Positions 33,086 through 45,843 are shown, counted from the first letter of the stretch. The stretch: DNA of 64,000 bases from Podospora bellae-mahoneyi (GCF_035222275.1 NW_026946359.1:4774001-4838000), one strand, 5' to 3'. Numbers and translations are program-made. Notes: generated by a model from the letters alone, not told the origin.

Positions 33086-36000
33086 ATGGCTACTCTCCCA
33101 AAGGGCAGAATGGTTAGCTTTCAGATCTCGAGCAACGATAGGCAGACCCCCACTGTCGTTGCCATGGCTTCTAATGGCACCCCGCTTCCCACTCCTCTCA
33201 TGAGTTACTATTTCAAGATTCCTCGCAACTCCCCCTGTGTTATCTCGGTCAACAAAACAGGAAAGGCCCCGCGTTTCTACAGCGACCCTCTGTCTATCCC
33301 CAAGCGCGATATCGAGTCTTGGAATCAAGCCAAAATTGAGAAGGAGGCATGCACGATCCGGGCTCAGCACCCTGCTCTGGCAGACAGCGTCATTCGTCCA
33401 ACCTCTTGGGAGGATCTGTACAGGTACTATGACGCTCATGACCTTTGGCTTCAAGGTGCTTGGAACCTCTGGTGTGTCGTTGATGAACTCGGATACCAGA
33501 ACGAGAAAATAGAGTGCTACCGCCAACAGATGCGGGCGATGCAGAACCTGGGTCATCGTTTTCCCCTGCAACCCTACGAGCTCTCCATGATTAGCGATTT
33601 TGTTGAAGGTTGGATCTCATACGCTGAGAACCGGCTCATGCTCATCGAGTGGGATGGTTCATACGACATTCTGCAACTATTCTCACCGACGGACTGGAAA
33701 GAAGGCGGGATCGAAGGCTTAAACCAAACCCAGGCAGCCTTTCTGAGTGACGAGCTCACTTACTGGCATGAACACTGGCGTGAGCAATATGAGAACCCCG
33801 CCGCATTCTTTCCTCCCGATCAATGGCATCACCTTGGCGGGAAGTACGCGAAGGAGGATTCTCTTACAGAGCCCCGAAAACGATTTGGTACGTTATTCTT
33901 ATTTTACTGGATTGTCCATGCTAATGTGTTGTCCAGTCACACCTTACGACAAGCCACTTGCTGCATCCAGTGACACTTTGCAGCATCCCCTCCCAACGGT
34001 ACTGTCTACGACTCAGCCCAGCATCAAGCAGGAGGATTACATGCCTGTTCACAACAAGACGACTGGTGCTTACTCTCAGCCAGTAGCGTTCTCTAAGCCT
34101 GTTCTGAGCTTCAAGCCTGCGCCAGCTTCCCCCTCTGTGCCCGCTCCTCCCTCTGTGCCAGCCTACCACTCTTTGCCAAAGGGCTACCCGATTGTTGTCA
34201 ATGGCACCATGCCGGCGCCTCACAGCATTGTTGTTGAGAACCACGCTACATCAGAGGAAGCAAAGCCCGACAATGCTACCAAGCCAGCTGGGGACGGGGA
34301 TGCCATCACAGTTGGCACCGAGGCCTCGGGCCCATCACGTATTCCTGAGCGTTCCCTAGAGGAAACTGGCGACAGACAAGAACAGCAATCAGCGACTGCA
34401 GACCCCAATATACCTCAGAGGGCCTACTCTTCCAGGAACAAGGGCAGGAAGAACTTTCCCAATCCTATCTCAACAAGGCCAATCTCAGATTCGACCTATG
34501 CGAAGTGCTACAACCGGGATAAGTCTCCTGGTATTTATTCAGGGAAAATGTCGGCGGGTCATTTTGTAGCTTGCCCTTGCGGCCGCTGCAGCACACTGTC
34601 ACGCACTGCTCTGGTCAAACAGATTGATTACTTTCCAGGAATGACTCAATGCGAGAAGGTTTCTCGCTTTCAGGAATACTTTTCCCGTTATGGCGTGATT
34701 CAGCAGTGCGACATCAAAACTACTGCCAAAACAGGTAGTTGTTACGCTCTCATCCGGTATGTTAACGTTCATCTGGCTCTCGAACCTACTGTACTATCAG
34801 ATACTGACACTCTCGTAGGTATTCCCTTGAGAGCAGCGCTGTTGCGGCTGTGGCCTCTGCAGATGGGTTGCCTCTCTCCCCACTGAGCTCAAGTATGCGT
34901 CTCGAGCATCCCTGGTACTCAAAATACTGGGCTCCGAGGCCATATACCAGAACTCCCCCAAAGGCTACACGTGAGACTCCACGCGTAACTCCTCCGTCCA
35001 GGCGACGGTTTCCCCCCGATCAGGGCTTCTTGAACAGAGGCACCGCACAACAGCAGCATGGTGGCACATCATCACTCGGCTCTGCTTCTGGGAGAAAGAA
35101 GGTGGGACAACCAAGTATTTCCCCAGAATACATGCGTGGACCTCCTCCGGGATTTCCTCCTATCTCCCAGCCTCAAGCTGGTCTGCAACCATCGCCTCCT
35201 CGCATGCAGCCGCATCCCGTTGGAGCTACCGAGTATAACCTGGACTATCACGGTCCTGCCCACCGGCAGCCCTGTGTTCCTTTTCACCACCAGATGACCG
35301 AAATCCCTGAGAAGCCTCAGAATTACGGCAACCTCCCCCCAGCTCATCACTTCAACCAAAGCTTTCAGCAACACGGTCCACCGCAGTGGCACCATGGACC
35401 ACCTCATTGGCAACATGCCCACCCTCTTCCACCTCCTCCGCCCCCGCATCTGCCGCCGTATTTTGGCCCTGCTAACTTCGTCGGTCCAATACCACAACCG
35501 CCGTATCAAGCACCACCTGTGTTCTACAATCAGGGAGGTCCTCACGGAAATGCACAATGTCCGGTGGATCCCCAGATGCGGAGCCCTCAGGCACGAACTA
35601 GACAGTCTCCCGAGCAAGACATGGTCGGGTCACAACCATTGTCACACTCAAGCTCATCGAGCAACACGCACACCACCCATGCTATATCACAAGTTTGGGT
35701 TGTAGTTGACAAGGCTGCTGCAGCGGAGCACACCAACAAGGGGAGGCCCGTGAAAGCTGGCACTTCTCCGGATGAGCCATCCACCCCTATTGATACTGTT
35801 TCAACACAGGAAGATGGGCGCGTTGCTGGCACACTGGAAAAGGCTGTCCAAGAAGGGGAGAGCTCGGACCAGGGAGGCACGGTGGTACGGCATGCGCAGT
35901 TCTCCATCCATGATGTGCGCTTCATCCAGGATATGTCCGGCACGGTGAGGATCCGCCCAAATAGGCGGAATCAACACCAGGCCCTTCCCGCAGAGTGGTT

Positions 36001-37201
36001 GGTTGTGGATAGTCGAAGTGCAACTCCGGCTGAGCAGCGGCAACCTTCAGGATTCAAGAAGGGTAAAAATAAGACGAAGCCCGGTGCCCGCCCAAGTTCG
36101 CGACCATCGACACCTGTCGACTTTTCCTCGAGCCAGGCTGAGAGCTCCAAGGCTCAAGCTTCGACTTCGACTGAGCGACCCAAATCAGTCACGGGAAATG
36201 CTGCACTTAAGGTCCCAGAGCCCAAAGGATACCGCGCAGATGCAGGTGGATCGCTCAAGCTGTCATGGAACCCCAAGGGCCCAGCTATCCGTGTCAACCA
36301 CCTAGCCGACCAGATGTTACCTCCACCTCTGAGAACTGGATCACCTCAAGAGGGACCCTCAACGGGCCCTGTCCTCAAGGGCAACAACTCGAAACAGGCT
36401 CGATTTCAGCGGTTCGACTCCCTAAGCAGCATCCCTGACTGCCCGGTCCTCCCACGGGCGTGCGACTTATTCACCAACTACCCCGATCTATCAACTTCTC
36501 CGCCCAAGATTGTGATGACACCGGCCGAGACAACCCCAAACAAGGAGATGGCTTCCCATCCGACTATCAACGGGTTGCTCAATGGTACAAACCGCGGGAT
36601 CTCAGACTCATCCCTTGCCCAAAGTTTCTACACCGCAAAGAGCACGTTCTCTTCTAGAGAGAACAGTCCTCCCGAAGCAGCCAAGGACGAGCTGTTTGTC
36701 TCGCCCCCAGAGACCCCAACAAAGACCAGCCAACCATCCTCGCGCACATTGCCTGCCCACCCAATTCCGAAGCTCACAGCAGCTGCTCCCGTCCTGGAGG
36801 TACCTGTGGAAACCCCAAAGCTGGATAAGGGCAAGAGCACAGCACCCCTCCAGCCCGAGACCTCTGTATCCAACTTGAAGACCTCAGAGCCCACCGACTC
36901 CAAACCAGAGGCCCCCAAGCCAAAGTCTAGCAGCAAGAACAAGCACAAAAAGAAGAACAAGACCAGAGCCGACACTGAAGCCGGACCTTCTTCTTCTCAG
37001 CCACAAGAGCAGCAGCAGCAGTTGCCGACCCCAGTTGGTTCAAAGCCCAACTCCCGCCCCGCCATCCCCGCCGGCGACGCCAACGTCAGAAACCAAAAGA
37101 AGAGACAGGCGCACGCGAAGAGCAAAGCAGAGAGGAAGCGCTCTGCTGCTGCTGCTTCTCCTAATAAATGGGGGCCTTCTTCTTCTGGGGCTGATGCTTG
37201 A
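33086..37201 (+). CDS. Large RRM-containing protein with long disordered regions
   Basis: Exons 33086-33887, 33937-34756 and 34819-37201 give 1334 residues. The N-terminal 270 residues form a globular, Trp/Tyr-rich region of unknown family (LYRYYDAHDLWLQGAWNLW, WRE/EHW patterns). A single RRM-like fold lies near residues 505-570: RFQEYFSRYGVIQQCDI followed by an RNP1-like TGSCYALIRYS that spans intron 2. The remaining 750 residues are low complexity: His/Pro-rich (WHHGPPHWQHAHPLPPPPPP), then Ser/Pro-rich, then Lys-rich (KNKHKKKNKT) near the C-terminus. RNA binding is inferred; no close named homologue is recognised. Introns are 49 and 62 nt. Confidence 0.82.
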
Positions 37202-38285
37202 TAGACTCGTGATATGTGGGGGGGATGCCATGGACTCGACAATATATCAGACATATTGCAATGGTGGTGTAAACATCCGACAAAAGAAAACGGTTTACAG
37301 TCAAACTTCCCTTTCGTCGCTTTTTCTTTTCGTCTCACTTTCGGTTTTTCTTTTTCTTCTCGGTCTTCTAGCCATTAGCAATCTTGCCTTTTTTTCTCAC
37401 ACAAAAGAAAGCCCGACGCGGCGCTAGGTTTTTCTTTTTAACTCTGGGAGGAGGAATTTGGCTACCGCCTCATCGCTGGCTAATCGGACTTGGGGGCAGC
37501 AGGATAGCATGGCTGGCGTTTTTGGTTTGGTCTTGGGGGTTGGTGCTGGGTCTGGTAATTGGAGCTTGGTGCCGGGTATGGTATGGGATTTTCTTTTTTC
37601 GCAGGACTTCAAGGCGTAAAAGAACAAGGGAAGAGACAGCAAAAAAACAAAGATGGAGATACCCCAGAAGTTCTTACTTTGCGGATGGGATTTGGCGGAT
37701 GGGGAATAGATAAGGTATCATGGGATTTTGCACAGGCAGGGGTGGAGGGCACAACGTCAGACTGTGAATTCTCGCGTGGTTTACAATATATTATTTATGG
37801 TTTTGCGTTTGTTCTTTACTTCGTGTACTGTCGCTGCTTTGCATGTTTTGCGTGGACTCAAGTAGATGAATGGGTTGGGTTTTCAAACGGGAAAAGGGGG
37901 CTTTCGTTACCATGGCGACGCTGATCTTGACAATAGGCCGTGGACAACTCAAATGGAGACTCCAAAAATTCGGTTCACCTCCAAGGTAGGTCCTAGAAAA
38001 AGCTTCACATATGTAGGTAGACTTCAGGCATGCTAAATCATACACAGCACGGGTTTGATCATCACCATCCACTCCGAACAACCTATCCTGTCCATCATGC
38101 CATTATTCTTGGTCTGCATTACACATCATTTTCTCATCCATATGCTCAGCATCCATTAACCCTTATGCCCAACCCAATGTCAAGTCCCTCTTAACAAGCC
38201 AAGAATAGAATTTGCTCTTCAGCGGATCCCTCCTAACTACCATTCAATATTGCAAAGCAAACCGGTGCTATTGCATTATCCCCAT
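37202..38285. other. Convergent intergenic region
   Basis: 1.1 kb between the 3' ends of the RRM gene and the SEL1-repeat gene. T-rich on the plus strand just after the RRM stop, as expected for a 3' UTR. No gene supported. Confidence 0.5.
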
Positions 38286-41200
38286 CTACATCACCAAGCA
38301 CTCCCCCTCCTGCTGCTTCCCAACCTTACTTCTCGATATCCTCTCTCTCGCCCTCGGTTGACTATTCTTGCCTGACCTCTTCAGATCCTCCAACCGTTGC
38401 CTCGCCTTGGGGAAATCCTGAGCTGTTCTCATTGTTAGCACACCGTCGGTTTAGTTCCAAGAGATCGGAGAGCTTACCAGCAGCCCTCCAGTACCATCTT
38501 TTCGCATCTTCCATATTGGCCTGAACACCAATCCCCACCTCGGTGAAGTACCCCATCGCATACTCCGCCTTGGCCAGCCCCGCCATCGCCGCCTTCCTCG
38601 CCCACAGGTACGCCTCAGTATCGCTCTGCTGCAGCACCCCCTCGCTTCCAGTAAGATACCATCCCGACAAGCACAGTTCGCTCTGGTGCTCCTCCTGCAT
38701 CGCCGCACGCGAATACCACATTATCGACATCCGTGGATCAATCGGGCACCCCAACAACCCATACTCGTAACAGCACCCCAGTCTAAACTGACTGAACTTG
38801 TAACCCAGCTCTGCCGCTTGTTTGAACAGCTGGAAAGCATATGCCTCATCCCGAATAATCACATCATTCGGCTCCGCGCTCTCATAAAGCAGCGCCAGTT
38901 CGTGAAGTGCATGCGGGTTCTCGGCGTCGGCTCTCTCAGCAGCGCGCTTAAGCCAGCTGATTGCCTCGCGAGGATTGCGCGGTTGACCAAGCAGTCCCTT
39001 GAGCAGGATCATGCCGACCTTGTACATGGCTGGGGTGTCACCCAGAGTAGCTGCACGCTTGTACCACTGGAAGGCCTTGACTGGGTCCTTGCGGGTGCCA
39101 CCTCCTTCGTCGTTGCCAATCTCGCAGCACACGGCCGTGCGGTAGGCTGCTGCTGCATGGCCGAGTTTGGCTGCTGACTGGTAGAGCGAGAAAGCGTGAG
39201 CATTATCCGGCTCGCTGCCAAACAGACCACGGCCAAGACAGTCGGCCAAGAAAAACATCGCTTCGGGGTTGTTGGCTTTCTCGAGTTTGCGAAGAATCTT
39301 GTTGGCATCAACTAGGAATCTTTCGCGTGATCGGGCGCGAGCCTTGGGGTCTGGGAGGTTGGGGACAAGCACGTCCGACGCTTCCACCAGACGTTTGGCG
39401 AGACGAAGAGCCGATGCTTGATCGTTTGCATCGTTCTTGATCACTGCTCGAAGGTGTTCAAGTTCTTGTACTGTCACGGGCTCCTCCACGGGCTTTGCTG
39501 AAGGTGGGTTACCAGCTGGCTGAGCAGGTGTTTGGTTACCGCCAAACTGACCCTGAGGTTGCTGGGAAGGATAACCTCCTGCAGGCGGTGTGGGCGTGTT
39601 GCCTCCATATGGTGGTATACCGTTGTTGTTGTTTACCCCACTATAATTCCTTACCGGTGGAGGACGGTCACTCAAATTCACCATAGATCCAGCCATATGC
39701 CCAGGACGGACGGGTGCAGGATGCGAAGGTAGACTGTCACTACTGTTGCTAGTTTGTGTAAGAGGCGACTGTCCTGGCCTGTATGGAGTTGGACCAGGTG
39801 GTAGGTGGCCAGGCCCAGGTGATCCGGTTTGTGATGGACCAGGACCTCGTGAGAAGTTTGGGGGCCCATCGAACGAGCCTTGTTGATGTGGGCCTAGCTG
39901 CTGCGGTGGTTGTCTTTGTGTAGGGAGAGGAGGGATATCGCCCGCCATTTCGAACACAGCAGTTTGCGAGTTACGCAGATCAGGCTGAGATTTGGCTCTG
40001 CTAACCTCAGGCTGTCGACCCGGCCCGTTTCGAGGCTGCTCTGGTAGTCCATGCTGCATGTGCTGATCGAACGAGTTCCTTGGCGGTTGTTGGCGTATGG
40101 ATTCAAAGTCTGGGAGTTCTGATCGAGCCGATGCTGATGGTGGGTTCTGAGCCGGATACTCTTCATTGGTGCCATAATAATCGTAAAAGTCATCGACAGA
40201 CGCAGGACGGTCCTGACCCTGACCCTGACCTGGACCTGGGCCTCCATAACCCGAATCGGGAGGATTCCTGTACTGAGCATCTTGGAAATTGTTCTGAGGT
40301 AAAGGAGGGGCGTCGACGGGAGGATAACCTCGTGGTGCGCGCATGCTTTGCGCAGTGCTCGGTCTCTGTGGCATACCACCCCCACGTCCACCGGGTCCAA
40401 TCGGCCCGTTATAAGGAGCACTATCACGCCGTGGAGGAGGTCCTGGATGGCGCATATCCATTGGTTCTCTTGCTGGCATTGTCATGCTGCGTCCTGGAGG
40501 CCCAAAGTTTTCGTCTCCGTATCCACCGGGCTGCTGTCCATAACCAGGTCCAAGAGGCCGGGGGGGTCCAGGAGGAGGTCCACGCCGTTGATCGGGATAC
40601 TCCTGACCACGATGTGGTTGCGGGGGTCCCCGAGGGGAACTCATAGGTCCTCCATACCCATTGGGGGGGCGCATCGGTCCAGGTCCTCGTTGTGGATCGG
40701 GACCACTTGGACCCCATGGTCCTGCTCTTGATCCTCCAGACAGATTGACGCCCTCCATTTGAGCCACAATTTCCTGTTCCTGAGCGAGATCTGATTTTGC
40801 GTGAGCTCCTGGGAATGCGGGAAAGGGTCCGTTGCTTCCTCCTGGATTCATTGGTGGTCCCCGGTTTGCTTGAGCCTTGTTAGCAAGTGCCAAATCCAGC
40901 ACATTGGTTAACACTTGATCTTCAACTTACCAGTTGGGTCTGAATTGGGACCCCTTTCAAGCGGGCCAGGACGTCCTTGAGGGGGGTAGCCTCTCCCAGG
41001 GCCTCCCGGGCCAGGACCATATCCACCTCCACGAGGAGGATAGGGGCCTCCTCGGCCGCCGCCTGGGGCAGGTCTCGTAGGTCCGCCTCTTCCGCCTCGC
41101 ATTGGTGGTCCGCCCCTTCCATAACCATTAGGTCCGTTAAGACCCGGGGATCCATTCGGTCCTGGGCCGTAATAATCTTGCTGCGGGTAGCCTTGGTTCG

Positions 41201-41501
41201 GTGGAGGTCCTCCTCGTCCGTAATTCTCGTTGTATTGACCATCATAGCCCTGGTCATAACCGTTTCCGTTCCCATAATCGTCGTAGCCATAGTCATAGCC
41301 CTCTTGATACTGATCATACTGCTGTTGTTGCTGAGGAGGCGGCCCATTGTACTGCTGCTGCTGTGGTGGAGGAGGCCCATTGTACTGCTGTGGTCCTCCA
41401 GGCCCGGGCGGATATTGTCTTTGCGGCGGCGGTCGTTGCTGCCCAAGTCCTCCACCATACCCTTTTCCAGGTCCTCCTCCATACTGGCCGTTATAGGCCA
41501 T
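38286..41501 (-). CDS. SEL1-repeat chitin synthase regulator (Chs4/Skt5 type) with CAAX box
   Basis: Exons 41501-40931, 40868-38478 and 38422-38286 give 1032 residues. The first 600 or so are low complexity, rich in Gly/Pro/Gln/Tyr, including QQQQYNGPPP repeats. SEL1 repeats occupy about residues 620-970: AMFFLADCLGRGLFG, AFSLYQSAAKLGHAAAAYRTA, AFQWYKRAATLGDTPAMYKVG, AISWLKRAAERAD, AFQLFKQAAELGYKFSQFRLG and more. The end reads DFPKARQRLEDLKRSG and closes with Cys-Leu-Val-Met, a farnesylation signal. Yeast Chs4/Skt5 is a farnesylated activator that recruits chitin synthase III at the bud neck and septum. The last intron has two acceptors 5 nt apart; only the proximal AG yields the CAAX end. 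Confidence 0.92.
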
Positions 41502-43974
41502 GCTTGGACACACGCCGAGGGCCTCCCTTTATGCCGTGCTGTGCTGGCGCTCGTTTGTTCCGTCTTTCTATTGCTCGGCTTAGAGCCAGACCAAGACTCT
41601 TGAGATTTGATCCTCAATAATTCTGCGCGGCGATCATAGTATGGCGTCGGTAAAATTATGTCGATATTAACTGCTAGCGAGCTGGCAGTGAGATTTCTAC
41701 GCAGGTCTGAAGTCGACGGCAACAAAGATATGGCGAGTAATTAATTTTAGTAGGAGGGCTTGAGTCGAGTTCGGCCCGCTTGCGCGCTCGTTCGGGGGCG
41801 GGGTGATAGATGTCGGCGGCCTCACTAAATCAGATCGCGAGTTCAGACCGGGGCTCGTAGGCAAAGAAACTCGGAGGAGACTGTCGTGCTATTCGCCCAA
41901 GTTGTTGCAAGGTGGAATCGGGCTGGAGGTCGTAAGAAAGGAGCAGAGATGAAGGGTGAACTCTTGAAGTGGCGCTCGTCAAGGAGTGGAATGGCTACAA
42001 AGCGGAGCTGGGCGACTGTTTGTAAATATGAAGAAAAATCTATGTTCAAACGCTCTCAGGATGACAGCAGTCAAAATTTTTGGAGACCTGGGCCTGCAGA
42101 AAACGATGAGGCAAAGATGGGCAGGGAGAATGCATTGTGACCCAGTCGAGGTCGCAATAAGCCGTCTTTGCCGCGACAGGAGCCCCCCTCCTTACCACGC
42201 TGTAAGTGGTAAAGGTGACGCCCGGGTCGTCAAAAAGGCGGGGCCGAAGGCTGTTACGCTGTGACAGGTTCTGTATGCATTCATTAGGGGTCTCGGACAG
42301 TCGGACCACAGCAAATCAACGGCAGTGTGTCCTCCTCACCATGTTGTTGTCTACCTACCCTTTACAATCTCAGGTCATCTCGACCAGCGACCGCGAGAAG
42401 AGGCTGAGCGCTGAGATCTCAACGGCGGGATGAAAAGTATCCGGAGAGAAGCCCCATTCTAACGGCGCCCATTCTCCAGACCCGTTCGCTTGATCCCGGC
42501 ATTAGAGGACCCCGCTAAGGTCCGCCACCAGGGCATTTTCCACCTCGCTGAGCTCCTGTGCTGAGATGAGGAAACTATGAAACAGCGATGCTTGTCGCCA
42601 AGTTGAATAGAACAGTGCTATTTCTTGAGTGATGAGGTTGGTTGTAACTCTGTGTGCAGGCAAAGCAATCAAGTATTAAGCAGGAGAACGGCGAGGTACG
42701 TGTATCAAACCCATCAACTACTCTTATAAACATGGTATATATATGTATGGCTCTGCTGCTCGATAACCAGGTCAATGTTTTGAACTCCAGACGCGGATTC
42801 GGGTTAATTTTCCTACGGAGTATTCTGCGCCTTTGCATAGTCTGGCCGGAGATCTGTCAATGTGTTGTCGAATGTTATCGTAACACATAACACTCTGCGG
42901 CGGCTAAGTTGTCAGAGTGGCGAGCATGTTGCCAGGCCCACTGGCCACCTCACTAAGGAGCACAGCAATGAGATTAGGTACACCGCAGGAGAACCGGTGG
43001 AACTTCTTTGGCTCGGATCTTCTACTGCTTGACTGGCTCACTGGATAGGATAATATCAACCGCCGTACATGAATTCGACCCTCACCCGTGACCAGTGACG
43101 ACATCGACATTCTAAGCCTGGGCCCAAGACATCAATAACACATTCTCCCGCATGGCGTTGAGGCTTCGAGAACGCAAAGTTCCTTGTCTTTTCCGCCTGA
43201 CATCCGAGATTTTTTTAAAGGTGCCGGGTAGGTGTTTCAGAAGCTGTTGAGCTTGTCATCAGCAAGCTTTGGTAACATCCGTGCTACCTTGTAAGGTTCG
43301 CTCACCTAGTGAGGCAAAGGTTTAGCGCCATTATTCGAAGGCTCTTGACGATGATCGAGTACGGCGAAGATTCCTAGTGGCCAATGCTTGTCATTTGTGC
43401 CATTGAATGAAAGGAGACATGTTGAGCTTGAGCTTGTAGTTGGACTTCGGGACTCCAAAGGGACAATCAACGCAAGACTTACAAGACTTTGGTTGGACGA
43501 ATTAGGACCCAAAGCCGCCCTGGGGTTGGCTGTGCCTCTTCTGCAGGAGAGAAGGGAGTTGCCGCGGTCGTCCCGGCCCCATTTGGCCTGCTGCTACCCT
43601 CCGTCAGCCGCAACGATCGGTCGCCCGGTTGCCTCCGTGGATGAATGAAGGGTTGAAGATCTCATGTTGAGTGAGTTGAAAGAAAAGTGGGCAGCTGGCG
43701 CCTACTGACCACCGAACTTCTTTGCCAAGACTCCGAAGACAGAACAGCTGGTCCGAGCTTCAGAGAAACAATTCTGCCACTTCTTGCCGCCTTGGATTGA
43801 CCCCATCCATGAGCCAGCATCATAGAGAGCCTGCAAGCGTCTCATATTGAATCTTATAAGTCGAGGTCGTCAACGTCACTTTCCCCGTCAATATATACGG
43901 TTTTTACCATTGTTTGTTGCACATTCCGACTCTTGAGCCACTATTCCGGGAAGCTTTTTGATTCAACCTTCAAG
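41502..43974. other. Divergent intergenic region between the chitin synthase regulator and CBP4
   Basis: 2.5 kb with no supported coding frame. It holds upstream regions for two divergent genes; no TATA box was convincing. Confidence 0.45.
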
Positions 43975-44480
43975 ATGGGCAAGGTCAACTGGTGGCTATG
44001 GACCAAAATGCTTGCGGCGTAAGCTATTACTTACCTTCGTAAAAGTAGAAAACGACTGACAAGCTTTAATAGCGGAGGGGGTGTTATTTGGGGTGGTCCA
44101 GCTCTTGTTAGATATCTTCAACCGACAGACGAAGAGCTCTTCCAGAAGTACAACCCGGAGCTGCAAAAGCGCAGCTTGGAGAGGAGGTATGAACGTGAGA
44201 AGGAGTTTGACGACTTTGTGGTCAAGCTGAAGGAGCAGGCGAAATCCGATAAGCCGAGTAAGCAATGGCTCATTTCTCCGTGTGCAGGTAGAAAGCTCAT
44301 ATGGTGTGTTCTGTAGTTTGGATTCTTCAAGCGGAGGAAGAGAAGGCCAATGCCACCAACATGGCTAGACAGCAGAAGCTCGCTGAAAGTTTGAGACTTG
44401 CCGAGGAAGTCAAGGCAAGAAGAGAAGCCATGAGAAAAGAGACAGGACTACCAGTGGATTCGGGCAAGCAAGGCAAGTAA
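43975..44480 (+). CDS. CBP4: Cytochrome bc1 complex assembly factor CBP4
   Basis: Exons 43975-44018, 44073-44257 and 44317-44480 give 130 residues. The start [19 protein letters not shown] with a single membrane span (about 10-28) and the motif [29 protein letters not shown] are characteristic of CBP4. A Lys/Glu-rich coiled coil of about 70 residues follows. CBP4 works with Cbp3-Cbp6 in early cytochrome b maturation and is anchored in the inner membrane. Introns are 54 and 59 nt with donors GTAAGC and GTAAGC. Confidence 0.94.
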
Positions 44481-45149
44481 AACACACGCATCAAACTCAC
44501 CTCAGCTGTGGCCAAAAGGATGGTCCTTGTATAGTACTTGTACATGTATAGAAAGGGTATTGCATGGAGAGGCGTCTGGGCAGTTAGTATTCTGGTATCT
44601 CACATTCGGCGCAAATTATTACATTGACTCGCGGGTATTGGCTATTCGTAGTATTACATACACAGCTCTTCTCATGAATTTTGAAATGTCTGCCAGTGGC
44701 TGGTGATCCTGTCTCATCATCCGAACTTGCTCTTGCAACGCTTCGGCTCGGTCAGCGGGTGGTGAGGGTCAGGTCAATAAGCTCAGAAGTGGGGTAAAAG
44801 TTATTGCGGGAGCGAAAAATTCGGGCAGGGCCTGGCGCACACAATTTCTCCAACCACCGACGCCGCTACGAGGATAGAGACTTTGCGAGCTTATCACGAT
44901 ACCCCCGGAGATTCCACGGACCCGAAAATCATCGATTGAAATAGTACGTTCTCCTGGCTGATTTTCGAGTGGAAAATCGCCCAGAATGGCGGTGCTAGAG
45001 GGCTGTCAGGGTGCATCTCTGCAGCTTTTGTGTGCCGCCCAACCCCAAAACCCTTGCCCAAACTGACTGGATCAATTATAGCTCGACATCACCGAGTCTT
45101 TTCTGACCATCTCTCGTTTTCTCCACCACCACTTTTCTCGATAGACAAC
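44481..45149. other. Intergenic: CBP4 3' region and EGD1 promoter
   Basis: 670 nt without a gene. No specific element could be assigned. Confidence 0.5.
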
Positions 45150-45843
45150 ATGGCGGATGTTCAGGAACGCCTCAAGAAGCTCGGTGCTTCCGCTCGTATC
45201 GGTATGTTGGATTGTCCCTCCGTCCCTCCCTCATTGTCAAAATGAGTCGTCACCCCGCACTTGGACCGATCGGCTAACCCACCTTTCCTTGACAGGGTAT
45301 GTTCAGATGCGAATTCTTCCATTCTGTCGACGACAACAACAGCGATGACGAACTCGATTCTAACATGTATCTGTGACGAATAGTGGCAAGGGTACTCCCC
45401 GGAGAAAGGTCAAGCGTGCGCCTGCCCGCTCCGCCGGTGACGACAAGAAGCTCCAGGCTTCCCTCAAGAAGCTCAATGTCCAGCCCATCCAGGCCATTGA
45501 GGAGGTGAACATGTTCAAGAGCGACGGCAACGTCATCCACTTCGCCGCTCCCAAGGGTTCGTCACTCCGATACCAGATAATGGGAAGGGATATGAGGTAC
45601 TAACTGGCAATAGTTCATGCCGCCGTCCCCGCTAACACCTTCGCCATCTACGGCAACGGTGAGGACAAGGAGCTGACTGAGCTCGTTCCCGGGATCCTTA
45701 ACCAGCTCGGCCCCGACTCTCTCGCCTCCCTCCGCAAGCTCGCCGAGAGCTACCAGAACCTGCAGAAGGGCGAGAAGGCTGACGAGGAGGATGATATCCC
45801 CGACCTCGTTGCTGGCGAGAACTTCGAGAACAAGGTCGAGTAA
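45150..45843 (+). CDS. EGD1: Nascent polypeptide-associated complex subunit beta, with a predicted 1-nt exon
   Basis: Exons 45150-45201, 45296 (one G), 45384-45556 and 45614-45843 sum to 456 nt (151 residues). The NAC domain reads [59 protein letters not shown]; the acidic C-terminus is [16 protein letters not shown]. The N-terminal [16 protein letters not shown] is the ribosome-binding region, nearly the same as human BTF3 RIGGKGTARRK. The Gly-Gly needs one extra G between exon 1 and the GGC-AAG exon. That G lies between two introns (45202-45295 and 45297-45383), each with donor GTATGT, branch CTAAC and an AG acceptor. Without it the frame breaks. The partner is EGD2 at 10.9 kb. Confidence 0.95.
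45296..45296 (+). other. Predicted 1-nt exon (or resplicing junction) of EGD1
   Basis: The single G sits in TTGACAG/G/GTATGT. It completes the Gly codon GG-T across exons 1 and 3. Both flanking introns are canonical. Physically it may be produced by sequential splicing rather than by exon definition. Confidence 0.75.
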
